Below are positions 33,115 through 43,765 of a DNA stretch of 64,000 nt, one piece after another. Where the stretch lies: the NCBI GenBank assembly GCA_963965975.1, contig OZ014414.1, positions 6,113,501 to 6,177,500 of the forward strand, written 5' to 3'. Within the stretch, counting starts at the first letter, position 1, and the number at the start of each line of letters is the position of its first letter. Both the position numbers and the translations under genes were made by a program. A model generated the notes under the pieces. It was not told the DNA's origin. It worked only from the letters and a program-made list of their open reading frames with translations, and searched no databases. Source of the DNA: Xestospongia bergquistia. Lineage: Eukaryota; Porifera; Demospongiae; Haplosclerida; Petrosiidae.

Positions 33115-34110
33115 GTTCAGGTTATATTATAGCCATGTGTTGCTTCTAAGGTTTTTATGAAATAATTATTGCCCACAACAAATGTTTTGCTAGTAATTTT
33201 GGCATTCACAATGACTTCTTAAAAATATGCTAGAGTTACATTTTTTACAAAAATAATGTAATTTCCTTTTAAAAGAAAAAGGAATGAAAAGCCTTACATT
33301 ATTTGGAATCTTCTACTTCTGTGTAAGCAAAAGTCTACTTAGTTTATTCCTTATTGTGGTTACATGAAGAAAAGTGCACTATATGAAAACCATCCATACA
33401 TGTATAGGGAACTGTACTGTCTGTGTCTGATTGAGGTTCAAATATAATCTTAAAACTTATTTAAGCTTTCATTACTTTTGCAACAACATAGTACTGCAAA
33501 TACTCTGATAAACTCTACGCTATATCCAAGATGTTAGGTTATTAATAATCAGTATAGTATTATCCATTCATGGTATATAGAATTGCAGTGAATAATACAC
33601 ATATGAGAGAATTTGTTGACGTAACAATTAATTTTGTCATAACACTCGAAGTCAAACAAATTTTAGCCACTGGCATTATAATCATGAATGATAGTGCCTG
33701 CCTATTAAACGACAACTGAGACCACAGGATTTTTAATCAATCACATTGCTAATAGACCTGTTACACAGGGACATTCTATGCTGTATATTATATAGGTAGC
33801 TGTTCCTATACTGATATTTTTCTCTTGGTAAAAAAAAATTCTCCATTTTTATAGAAGATAAGCCAGAACATGGCAGTGTGACATAGAGCGGTCATCATCA
33901 GGTAAATGTGTCTGGAGTTACTGCTGGAGGTAATATAACGATTCACATGGCTGGACAAAGTATGTTATATTATTATTATCCCAGGCATACTTCATATCTT
34001 GTGTAGTCCTAAGATTGTTCTGAGATAAATGTTTAATATTTATGTCATGTGGGTTGTTTATAGGTAATGAGTAACATTCAACCCTTCTATATAAAAAAAC
34101 TTACATAATG
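33115..34110. repeat. Segmental duplication B, copy 2 (partner 405-1370)
   Basis: Same order and orientation as 0.4-1.37 kb, with the glycine-rich exon at the same relative place. This copy carries the inactivating stop described in the exon entry. Confidence 0.7.
33855..33959 (+). pseudogene. Glycine-rich linker exon, copy 2, with a stop
   Basis: Acceptor TTTTTATAG and donor GTATGT bound a 105-nt phase 1-1 exon like that at 1131 (EDKPEHGSVT ... NVSGVTAGGN). The codon after GSVT is TAG where the sister has CAG (Gln), so this copy truncates any transcript that includes it. It lies upstream of the truncated Death exon at 35073, so this module appears to be dead as a whole. Confidence 0.65.
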
Positions 34111-34199
34111 TTGTTGAACAAGCAGTTATTTTTTGCTGAATAGGAGGATATTTATGTAACAATACATGTATAATAAAATATGGAGTGATACAAGGATTT

Positions 34200-35072
34200 T
34201 GAAAGTCCTACAATCATTTGGAGCATGTGTTAAGTATGAATTTCTCTGTATATCTATACACTATCATTAATAATATACAAAACTTAATTCCTAAATGAGC
34301 AGCTATAGCTTCATTGAAAGATCATCATTATTCACTATACCTAAACATTATAGTCAATATTCACAATTTAATTTTGGTTGCAAGTTATTTGATTGTTGAG
34401 AATTCATCTTAGTTAAAATCTATGTTGTATACATGCGTTTGTAGACAATCATCACTTTTCTGCCTGACACAATACACAGTGTGTTTGACAGTCCTACAAT
34501 CATTCAGAGCATGTGTTAACTATGCATTTCTCTGTGTATCCATTCACTAAAATTTATTTTATTGTTGTATGTGACAATTAAAAGTGATAAATGAAATTAA
34601 ATGGTATCCTTTGACTTCAATAACACTAACTGTCAATCTTTGATGATGGATGTGACTGATCACATTGGTTATTTGCCTATATTTCTAGCATTCTATAAGA
34701 TAGTAGTCTTCCTTAGACACTGCTCCTAATTATTCCAATCTTATATCTCTAGTCATTGTTTCACAGTAAAGTCAGTAAGTATCTTGATAATTTTCAAATG
34801 TTTGGTAGATATCTGTGTATTGTTGCATGATACATGTTTTCAAATGACTTCCCAGTTTTCCATATGTTTACATTGTCAAATATGACTTATGACTATTGTA
34901 AATACATATAAATTAGGTAATGTGATAAAGCCAAATCAATTGTCTTTTTTTTGTTGGACCATTTCTGTATGTGTCCCAATACCAATGACATGATTACATT
35001 TGTTATATTGCCTATAACAAAGAAAGGTTGATATGTTAGACAACACTAAATATATTTTTCTGTTCATATCAG
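34200..35072. repeat. Segmental duplication C, copy 1 (partners 36400-37319 and 41900-42454)
   Basis: Intron sequence leading to a Death exon, present three times in the same orientation. The 34.5-35.05 kb and 41.9-42.4 kb copies are almost identical over about 500 bases, so one is a recent copy of the other. The 36.4-37.3 kb copy is more diverged. The acceptor at its end, a T-rich tract plus CATATCAG, is kept in all three. Confidence 0.85.
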
Positions 35073-35163
35073 TTAATATGGCTGAAGGTGATGTATGTAA
35101 ATATGATTTTCGAGACCATGTCTTGGATCAGCAACCTACTATTGAAGAATTAATTACACATGT
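35073..35163 (+). pseudogene. Truncated Death-domain exon
   Basis: After the acceptor TTCATATCAG the exon reads NMAEGDV, then HVLDQQPTIEELITH, matching the start of the Death exon at 37320, and then breaks off at CACATG|TATAG into unrelated repeat unit X, where a stop follows at once. Helices 2-6 are missing. A relic of the module made of 33855 plus this exon. Confidence 0.8.
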
Positions 35164-35394
35164 ATAGAGTTAACTTAAAAGGGTATAAATTAATTAGCTA
35201 ACAAAAATAAGCATATTATCTTGCTATTAACAAATCAACTGGTTATGACCTCAATTAGGAAAATGTACTCCTATATACATGTTTGATATATATCACTAAA
35301 TTCTCCTTCAGTTTTTAATCTCTTAGTTTCACATTGATTTATCAAAATTTTTAAAGAAAACATTAGCCTGACAATATTTTATAAACTTTTAAAG
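35164..35394. repeat. Repeat unit X, inverted, without the Kolobok element
   Basis: The reverse complement of this stretch matches 13511-13696 joined to 15713-15735. The joined sequence TACCCTTTTAAGTTAACTCT is exact, so this is an empty target site for the Kolobok element. It sits at the point where the Death exon is truncated, which suggests that arrival or inversion of X broke that exon. Confidence 0.65.
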
Positions 35395-35735
35395 TGCTTC
35401 AGAAACATTTTTAACTCCATTTTTTAACTCCATTTTTTTATTTGGACACATTCTTAATACACTGTACATTAAATGACTTATAATAACACTGCTGTCATCA
35501 TTATACTCACAAATCATATGTTTGAATTTAAAGGTTGTACGAATATTATAATAGTACACCATAATAATTTCATAGTTGCATTTTTGGTAGTATTGAATTC
35601 CTTTTTATATTTTATCACAACATGCGTTGTTGTCACACAAACAGTAATGAGTTTAATAAATTTTAATTGGTTGCCTATCATATCAGTAGGTATGCATGTA
35701 AGTTATGTTATTTATAAACATTCTTCATAAATTAG

Positions 35736-35950
35736 ATAACCTTGGGAAAATCCATGGTATCATCATTAAACTCTATGATGAAAGTCATATAATTATAATA
35801 CAATGAAAAGAACCACAAGAATGTAAAGAATCCAATGACATCAAAGTTAACTCAGTTTCAAGCAGTATAGCACAAGTTATTATTAAAATAGTTGTGCAAA
35901 GTCAAACTGAACAGAGTGTAGCTAAGTCTGAAAGAATTGTTAAAACTTAA
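35736..35950 (+). pseudogene. Candidate exon with one internal stop
   Basis: After a CATAAATTAG acceptor, phase 1, the frame reads NLGKIHGIIIKLYDESHIIII, stops once (TGA at 35804), and then continues open as KEPQECKESNDIKVNS ... KSERIVKT to TAA at 35948. A similar piece is at 63.75-63.84 kb (IIHELYDEIHI). The shared HG-II--LYDE-HI pattern in two places argues that this was a coding exon of the family, possibly the one after the Death or linker exons. I do not recognise the domain. Confidence 0.4.
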
Positions 35951-35969
35951 TAGGTAATCGCCATTATTA

Positions 35970-36025
35970 TCTGAATAATTGAAAAATGCTATGACTATAG
36001 TCATAGCATTTTTCAATTATTCAGA
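35970..36025. repeat. 56-bp perfect palindrome
   Basis: Every base from 35970 to 36025 pairs with its mirror around 35997/35998, with no spacer (centre CTATAG). It could fold into a 28-bp hairpin. It lies about 100 bases before the glycine-rich exon at 36128. No matching copy seen elsewhere in the window. Confidence 0.9.
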
Positions 36026-36127
36026 TTCTTAGTTGAGCTGTTACATAGGAAAACATTCTATTGTCCATATATATAGCTGTTCCTATATTGATATTTTTCT
36101 GTTGGTAGTGAGTTTCCATTACTATAG

Positions 36128-36220
36128 AAGATGATAAGCCAGAACATGGAAGTGTGACACAGAGTAGTCAGCAAAACCTGTCTGGAGTTACTGTTGGAGG
36201 TCATGGAGTGACTCAACAGG
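36128..36220 (+). CDS. Glycine-rich linker exon, copy 3 (intact)
   Basis: Acceptor TACTATAG and donor G|GTGAAG bound 93 nt in phase 1-1. It encodes DDKPEHGSVTQSSQQ, then NLSGVTVGGHGVTQQ. Compared with copy 1 it is six residues shorter and has VGGHGVTQQ in place of AGGDVTIQL. No stop. It is about 1.1 kb upstream of the intact Death exon at 37320, with matching phase, so these two plausibly splice together. Role unknown: linker or self-assembly motif. Confidence 0.6.
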
Positions 36221-36399
36221 GTGAAGAAATTAATATGTATTATACTATTATTGTCCCAGTCACACTTCAAATCTCATTTAGTCCTAAGATTGTTTCAGCT
36301 GAATGTTTACTAGTAAATATCCATGTATATCACATCATTTTACTAGCCACCACATTAATTTTGTAGTAATATAGTCTGTTATTACTGAATTGCAGTGGA

Positions 36400-37319
36400 T
36401 ATAGATCATTTTAGGCTATGACTAACATGCAACACTATCATTAATATACAAAACTTAATTCCTAAATGAGCAGCTATAGCTTCATTGAAAGGTCATCATT
36501 ATTCACTATACCTAAACATTATAGTCGATATTCACAATTTAATTTTGGTTGCATTTTATTGTCTAATATATATATTATATATAATATATATTTTTCATCA
36601 TTTTTTATAAATTAACTTAAAGTTATTTGATTGTTGAGAAATTCATCTTAGTTGAAGTCTATGTTGTATACATGCGTTTGTAGACAATCATCATTTTTCT
36701 GCCTGACACAATACACAGTGTGTTTGACAGTCCTACAATCATTCAGAGCATGTGTTAACTATGTACTTCACTATGTATCCATTCACTTAAATTTACTTTA
36801 TTGTTGTATTTGACAAATGAAAGTGATATATGAAATTAAACAGTCTCCTTTAATTTAAATAACACTAATTGTCAGTCTTTAATGATAGGTGTGACTGATC
36901 ACATTGGTTATTTGCTTATATTTCTAGCATTCTTTTATGACATTGGTCTTCCTTAGGCACTGCTCTAATTATTCAATCTTGTATCTCTAGTCATTGTTTC
37001 ACAGTAAAGTCAGTGTCTTGATAACTGTCAAATGTTTGGCTGATTTCTATGTATTGTTGAATGATGCATGCTTTTCAAATGACTACTCATTTTTCCATTT
37101 GTTTACATTGTCAAATATGAATTACGACTATTGTAAATACATATAAATTAAGTAATGTGATAATAAACCCACAATTATTAAGTCGATTGTCTTTTTAAGG
37201 ACCATTTCTGCATGTGTGTCAATACCAATTACATCATTAAACTTATTTTATTGCCTATAACAAATAAAAGCTTGATATGTTTGATCAATACTAAATATTT
37301 TTTTCTGATTTCATACCAG
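36400..37319. repeat. Segmental duplication C, copy 2
   Basis: Diverged copy of 34.2-35.07 kb and 41.9-42.45 kb, ending in the acceptor of the intact Death exon. It includes a TA-rich insertion near 36565-36600 absent from the other copies. Confidence 0.8.
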
Positions 37320-37645
37320 GTAATATGGCTGAAGGAGATGTATATGAATCTGATTTACCAAAACATGTCTTGGATCAACAACCTACTCCTGAAGAATTAA
37401 TTACACATGCTAGAACAGGGAAGTGGAAGCTACTGGGTACAAAACTAAAACTGGACGATGTGAATCTAGAAGAATGTCATGATTTAGTTAGTGTGTATAA
37501 GTTATGGATTATGGAGAAAGCAAGGGAAGCAACTAGAAGGAATTTATTAAAGGCTTTATATGCTATTGGACAGCAAAATGTATTAGAGAAATATGAAGAT
37601 TATCTTAGAAAATTGTTAGTTGACATGCACTATTTAATTTATTAA
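37320..37645 (+). CDS. Death-domain exon (intact), TIR-side cluster
   Basis: After acceptor TTTCATACCAG at 37319 the exon is entered in phase 1 as G-N-MAEGDV. An ATG at 37325 could also be a start. The Death domain spans about residues 18-98 of the ATG-initiated form: HARTGKWKLLGTKLKLDD, then SVYKLWIMEKAREAT, and a last helix EKYEDYLRKL. TAA at 37643 ends it, so this is probably the C-terminal domain of its protein. Relatives are 11566 and 61807 (shared LDQQ and HART-KW), the truncated copy at 35073 and the split copy at 42455/44632. The upstream TIR and glycine-rich exons share the phase, so a TIR-linker-Death product is possible. A separate Death protein is the alternative. Confidence 0.8.
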
Positions 37646-38800
<1,155 letters not shown>

Positions 38801-38949
38801 AAAATGTGGTCCGGGTGAAAAAATTTGGGCCTAGTTCCAGATTTTAAATTTGCAACGAAATGGTTGCAAAATTAATTCTGTCTTGCAATATTTGGACCCA
38901 AGGTTGTCGGACTGTGATAATTTGGCAAAGAGAAGTGGAATTCGACGCA

Positions 38950-39320
38950 TGTATGCTACGGAAGCCTCAGACGATTCCTATTTCCAATTTCAATATAACG
39001 GGATTATACGGAGTTTTAATGTCCGTTATCGGCTTCTCTAAATAACAGAACTACAATATACAACCAAAGTCAGGGACCCAACCTAACTGGAAATATCTCG
39101 CTGACGCTCGATTCTAAGAGACGGCTCGTGGTACTCACGCTCCGCATTTTATAAAGTAACAAGAAAAGCCTAGAAATGGCGCACGTGCCAAAAATGGAAT
39201 TAAGAATAAGAAATTGGACTCATCAACTGGATCGTTAATTGGAATTTTTTAAATACGCCAAGGTTCGCGGAAGAAATAAGAAAAAGGAATTGGAATGCCC
39301 GTCTGTGGCTTCCGTAGTAT
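38950..39320. mobile_element. About 370-bp MITE with CTACGGAAGCC ends
   Basis: GTATGCTACGGAAGCC at 38950 and GGCTTCCGTAGTATAC at 39305 are inverted copies with one mismatch, and similarity continues (CAGACG, GGAATTGG). The interior is unusually CpG-rich. A degenerate relative lies at 50300-50560. Probable TA target. Confidence 0.65.
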
Positions 39321-39682
39321 ACAAATCGTTTTATCACTTCTTAGGTTGTGTCTACTTAAATGGAGAGCTTTTAGCCACCTATGGAAGCTTGTAACAGCAG
39401 AAAGGACGGGAACCTGACTGAGGAATCAATAAACTACATAGAAAATGGAACTTATGCCTCAGATTGTTTTGCTAACATTAAGAGAAATATTAGGAAAAAG
39501 GCTGCTAAAATAGCATTGAGAGAAGGAGAAGTGTAGTATGAGAAGAAGCCAGGACAAGTTTGTATTATTATATTTTCAATTTCTTTTTTTACTATCTTAC
39601 TATAATTTATAATAGTGTTCCTGTTTTCTGACTTACTGTAAGTATTTGCATGTGATGGGAGTCAAAGAAAGAGAGACAAGTT

Positions 39683-40205
39683 GACAACTATGAGACCAGA
39701 GGCTACACCTATACCAGTTTATTTCTCATGGTACCACACTGCAATTGATTTGATTGGACTATTTGTCACCTGTGTCTTAATCAGGAAATTGATATATTTT
39801 AACAATTAGTCATTATTTTACAAAATGGGTCGTAACAACAAAAATACCTGGGATGAATATCTAGTTGGCTGTATTTTTGCCTATAACACATCCAGGTTTC
39901 TGAGAATTATTAGCAAGCTGTTTTCTATTGACTGCTTTCTTTCTATTCAGGCATGAATTTTCACTGTATTCACCATTTGAAGTAATGTTTGGTCGTAAAC
40001 CTGCTTTATCTGTAGATATAAACAAAAACAGACCAAAGCAAATTCAGAGAATCAAGCAGTGTAATATGGACTTGTGGTATACTGCAAGTGTCGTCAACCA
40101 GAAGAGGGTTAATTGATTGATTGAGAAGACTGTAAAGAGTGGTATCATGAAGATTGTGTTGAAGTCCTAAGTGCCATTTGGCAGACGAAGAGGCACATAT
40201 CATGA
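39683..40205 (+). pseudogene. Retroviral-type integrase remnant with PHD-like end
   Basis: Broken frames give integrase landmarks in order: an IDLIGLFVTCVL-like strand near 39750, a GRNNKNTWDEYLVGCIFAYNTS-like stretch at 39822-39895, SLYSPFEVMFGRKP at about 39963-40005, and then a PHD-finger-like DCKEWYHEDCVEV at 40125-40180. Stops and shifts between them make it inactive, and the middle of the core is missing. An integrase core followed by a PHD finger is known in Ginger-type transposons and related domesticated genes (from memory). A gypsy retroelement remnant is the alternative. Confidence 0.5.
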
Positions 40206-40319
40206 ATATGCGACACTTTTATTTAAAAATCTTAATTAATTGTTATATTACCTACATAATATAACTTATAATTACATAACATATTATATTGTCTTTATTT
40301 AGATTAAATGCTAAATCTT

Positions 40320-40560
40320 ATTATAATCAGATCAAATTGGATCTATATAGGACCATGTCTTGCTGCCAAACGTGGACCTAGGACCAAATTTTGCTGGCTA
40401 AGATTGACCTATCTCTGGAAACAAATTTTGCAGCATAGGTCTAAATTAGGCAGCAAAATTTGGTCTTAGGTCTAGATTTAACTTGCCTAAATTGGACATA
40501 GGTCCAAATTTTGCATGCAAAAAATGGACCTAGATCCAATTTTAACTAGGAACAAATTTG
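40320..40560. repeat. Degenerate repeats of CCAAATTTTGC/GGACCTAGGTCC
   Basis: Short words such as GGACCTAGGACCAAATTTTG, GCAGCAAAATTTGGTC and GACATAGGTCCAAATTTTGC recur in both orientations every 40-60 bases. This forms a palindrome-rich end of the inserted element, possibly its subterminal repeats. Confidence 0.55.
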
Positions 40561-40769
40561 CCATGACAGGAGAGTGAAGGTAGGTTGTGGGCACAAGCGT
40601 ACTTAGGACTTTTATAGCCTCCAAAAATCACGGTAATGCCTCCCAACTCCTCCTTTACGTATACACTTATACACTTAATACCGCCCGTTCCATGTAAATG
40701 GTATGAACTAGAGGTAGAGCCATTAATTCAATTGTTGCAAGAGGTAAGAGTAGATTAAATATTAGAGTG

Positions 40770-40862
40770 CAGTTAGATTGTTCTTTATCTTCAACCTCTT
40801 CTTCTGTAACATAGCCATCAAAATCATCTTCTGACTCAGAGTCACTATAGGCATTTTCTCAA
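40770..40862 (-). pseudogene. piggyBac-like N-terminal acidic fragment
   Basis: The minus strand reads ENAYSDSESEDDFDGYVTEE, closely resembling the acidic N-terminus of piggyBac transposase 1 (DESEDEEFDGYISDSE). It is only about 30 codons and continues into stops. The piggyBac at 42.5 kb lacks its own N-terminus, but that gene is on the plus strand, so if this is the missing piece it was moved and inverted. It may equally be a remnant of another copy. Confidence 0.4.
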
Positions 40863-40869
40863 AGTAATT

Positions 40870-41899
40870 AATAAAAAGTTCGGGTCCAAGGGCAGAACTC
40901 TATTCTATATGACGCATAATTCCACTTTGTTTACTATATGATTTTGATACTAATTTTGATAGGTGGTGAACAAATTTCGCATCCATTCATACTCAGACTA
41001 AAAAGTTGAGTTAGCCTTTAAATTTGTGTCTACCTTGCTAAGTTTTAGTAGGTCCAAGAAATGTATCCTTGTTAGACTACAACCTGTTTATTATTCTACA
41101 CAGTAGCATTCATTTTGTATTTCATGATGTTGGTTGCTCAAGATCTAATCTTATTTTTATGAAGAATTAACATGATGGAGATATATCAGAGAGGATATCA
41201 TTAGTCATGGAATTGCTTAATATGTAGGGATGGCCTGGGAAAGAAATAGTCACTATACTCAACAATCAAGAGTATTGAATCTGTATGTCTATTCATCCTT
41301 TTGTAATGTGAGAGCCAAGAGAAACTTTGTTTTCAAATTTCAGCATATCAGCATATATATAAAAGGTCTTTCTTCATTTACATGTAGGGTTTCATTTAGA
41401 TATCCACTATCTTCATCAAACTTGTATGGGTTAGGAATCTCCTGACACTATATCTTCTGTAGCTACCAATGTAGTGGTGGTTGGACTCTTTAACTTCCTA
41501 CTCAATGTGTAAAAATTTACAAAGTTTGTGTCCATGATATCATAGGAAAAAATCCTGAAGCCTAATGAAAATACAATTAATGGTATGTAATTTAGCCTTA
41601 TCTTTTTCCGTAAATCAGTATAGATGTTTGTTATTGTTTAGATGAGCTATAAACACTCTTAAAAATTTATAATATTATGCAAGGAGCATAAGAGAAATAG
41701 CTAACTCCTTGACTTGATTGTATCACAGGTCTCTCAAAAATCAATGCATTTGCTAGCTTCTCATGCACTAATATTACTAGATGACTTTTATTGTTATACA
41801 GTGTTGTGGCAGAGAAATCACTGAAACAACCTAGAAACCTTAACATAGTGTCATAAAAATATTGATAATGGAATACAAGAAACAAGTACAAGTATTTGT
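40870..41899. other. Unassigned stretch before the third Death module
   Basis: No exon, clear repeat or RNA gene seen. Several frames of 60-75 codons are open but have no recognisable domain and no good splice context. Confidence 0.35.
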
Positions 41900-42454
41900 T
41901 TAGGATGCATTTCTCTGTGTATCAATTTACTTAAATTTATTTTATTGTTGTATGTGACAATTAAAAGTGATAAATGAAATTAAATGGTATCCTTTGACTT
42001 CAATAACACTAACTGTCAATCTTTGATGATGGATGTGACTGATCACATTGGTTATTTGCCTATATTTCTAGCATTCTATAAGATAGTAGTCTTCCTTAGA
42101 CACTGCTCCTAATTATTCCAATCTTATATCTCTAGTCATTGTTTCACAGTAAAGTCAGTAAGTATCTTGATAATTTTCAAATGTTTGGTAGATATCTGTG
42201 TATTGTTGCATGATACATGTTTTTCAAATGATTTCCCAGTTTTCCATGTGTTTACATTGTCAAATATGACTTATGACTATTGTAAATACATATAAATTAG
42301 GTAATGTGATAAAGCCAAATCAATTGTCTTCTTTTTTGTTGGACCATTTCTGTATGTGTCCCAATACCAATGACATGATTACACTTGTTTTATGGCCTAT
42401 AACAAAATATAGCTCTTCAAATCACTACAAGTATTTTTTTTCATTTCATATCAG
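41900..42454. repeat. Segmental duplication C, copy 3
   Basis: Nearly identical to 34.53-35.06 kb. It ends in the acceptor TTTCATATCAG that precedes the Death exon start at 42455. Confidence 0.9.
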
Positions 42455-42472
42455 GTATTGTTGCTGAAGAAG

Positions 42473-43765
42473 ATGTATACTGATTTACCAAATCATGTCT
42501 TGGATCAACAACCTACAATTCAAGTGTACTTCTTTAGGAGTTACTGGAGTCAGAAGTGGCCATTTGCTAATACAAACTTCTCCTCTGTTATGTCGGGACG
42601 CAGATTCGAGCTTCTAATGAAGTTTCTACATCTAAATGATACTGATAACATGCCATCACGGGAGAGTCCAGATTATGATAGAATTTATAAAATCAGACCA
42701 TTTCTCGACAAACTTCTTACCAGCTTCAAAACCAACTATAAGCCTTCTCAATATCTCTCAATCGATGAATCCATGATAAGCTTCAAAGGAAGGTTATCAT
42801 GGATACAATACATGCCCAAAAAACCTACAAAATGGGGTATGAAAGCTTGGGTACTAGCTGATTCAACGAATGGCTACGTGTACAATTGGAAATTGTACAC
42901 AGGTAAAGAGACAAATAACACAGTGGAAAAGGGATTAGCACATCGAGTTGTTCTAGAACTATTGCAAGATTTAGTTGGAAACACTTATGAGGTCTACGTT
43001 GATAATTTCTACACCTCACCAGCACTTTTTACTGACCTGATCCATCTTGGATTCAAAGCTTGTGGAACACTCAACAATAACAGACGTGGGATAAATCAAT
43101 CCTTCAAAAATCATAAGTTAGCAAAAGGAGAGTTATACTCTGAACGAACAGATGACGATAAAATGATGTGTCTAAAGTGGAAAGATAAACGTGAAGTCTG
43201 TATGCTCTCTACCTTTCATGATGACAGTGTCACCTCAAAGAAGAGGAGGACAAAGCATTCTGCTGATGGAACAGAAACCATCAAGAAACCAAAAGTAGTC
43301 GAGGACTATAATCAATACATGGGAGGAGTGGATAAATCTGACCAACTGATTTTGTACTATGGCTTTGCTCATAGGAGGGTGAAATGGTGGGAAAGAGCAT
43401 TCTTTCATTTGCTAGACCTATGTCTCGTCAATGCACATATTTTATACAACATGAACAATAGTAAGAAACTGACCCAACTAGACTTTCGAATCGAGGTTGG
43501 GAAAAGTCTCCTTGATGGCTTCCAAAGTCATATCTCTCAGCATTTTGTGTTAACTGAATTACCTCTTAGGCTAACAGAAAGGCCATTTCCTGAGCCAGTA
43601 CCAACCGACACACCTTATGGAGGTCGTCCACAATGCGAAGTGTGCCGATCTAGAAAACAAAAGCGATCACAAACACAATACAGATGCAAACAATGTAAAA
43701 CACCACTACATTTACATCCATGCTTTGAAATCTATCACACAAAACTACACTACCACATTCGTTAA
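42473..43765 (+). CDS. piggyBac transposase 3, N-terminally truncated, fused to Death-exon start
   Basis: An uninterrupted frame from the ATG at 42473 (the frame is open from 42458) encodes about 16 residues of Death exon and then a piggyBac transposase from the SYWSQKWPFAN region on. The catalytic Asp residues are intact: SIDESMISFKG, YVDNFYTSP and YNQYMGGVDKSDQ (about residues 98, 177 and 287 of the ATG form). The C-terminus has the Cys-rich finger CEVCRSRKQK...CKQCKTPLHLHPC. Compared with the family, about 100 acidic N-terminal residues are missing. Unlike the other two piggyBac genes it has no frameshift or stop. It could be a recently broken transposon or a host-promoter-driven chimera; the first is the simpler reading. 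Confidence 0.8.
   Translation: MYTDLPNHVLDQQPTIQVYFFRSYWSQKWPFANTNFSSVMSGRRFELLMKFLHLNDTDNMPSRESPDYDRIYKIRPFLDKLLTSFKTNYKPSQYLSIDESMISFKGRLSWIQYMPKKPTKWGMKAWVLADSTNGYVYNWKLYTGKETNNTVEKGLAHRVVLELLQDLVGNTYEVYVDNFYTSPALFTDLIHLGFKACGTLNNNRRGINQSFKNHKLAKGELYSERTDDDKMMCLKWKDKREVCMLSTFHDDSVTSKKRRTKHSADGTETIKKPKVVEDYNQYMGGVDKSDQLILYYGFAHRRVKWWERAFFHLLDLCLVNAHILYNMNNSKKLTQLDFRIEVGKSLLDGFQSHISQHFVLTELPLRLTERPFPEPVPTDTPYGGRPQCEVCRSRKQKRSQTQYRCKQCKTPLHLHPCFEIYHTKLHYHIR

Larger units (their letters stand above)
38801..40565. mobile_element. About 1.75-kb insertion with integrase remnant
   Basis: The paralogous sequence at 45.41-45.43 kb runs straight from the ACCATTTGGTAAGAG stretch to GGACAAGTGCATATAGG. 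Here the corresponding parts (CACCAAAAATGTGG at 38796 and CACAAGCGTACTTAGG at 40591) are separated by this insertion. It contains a MITE, an integrase/PHD remnant and a repeat-rich end, so it may be composite. The superfamily is unsure: Ginger-type DNA transposon or a Ty3/gypsy remnant. Confidence 0.55.
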
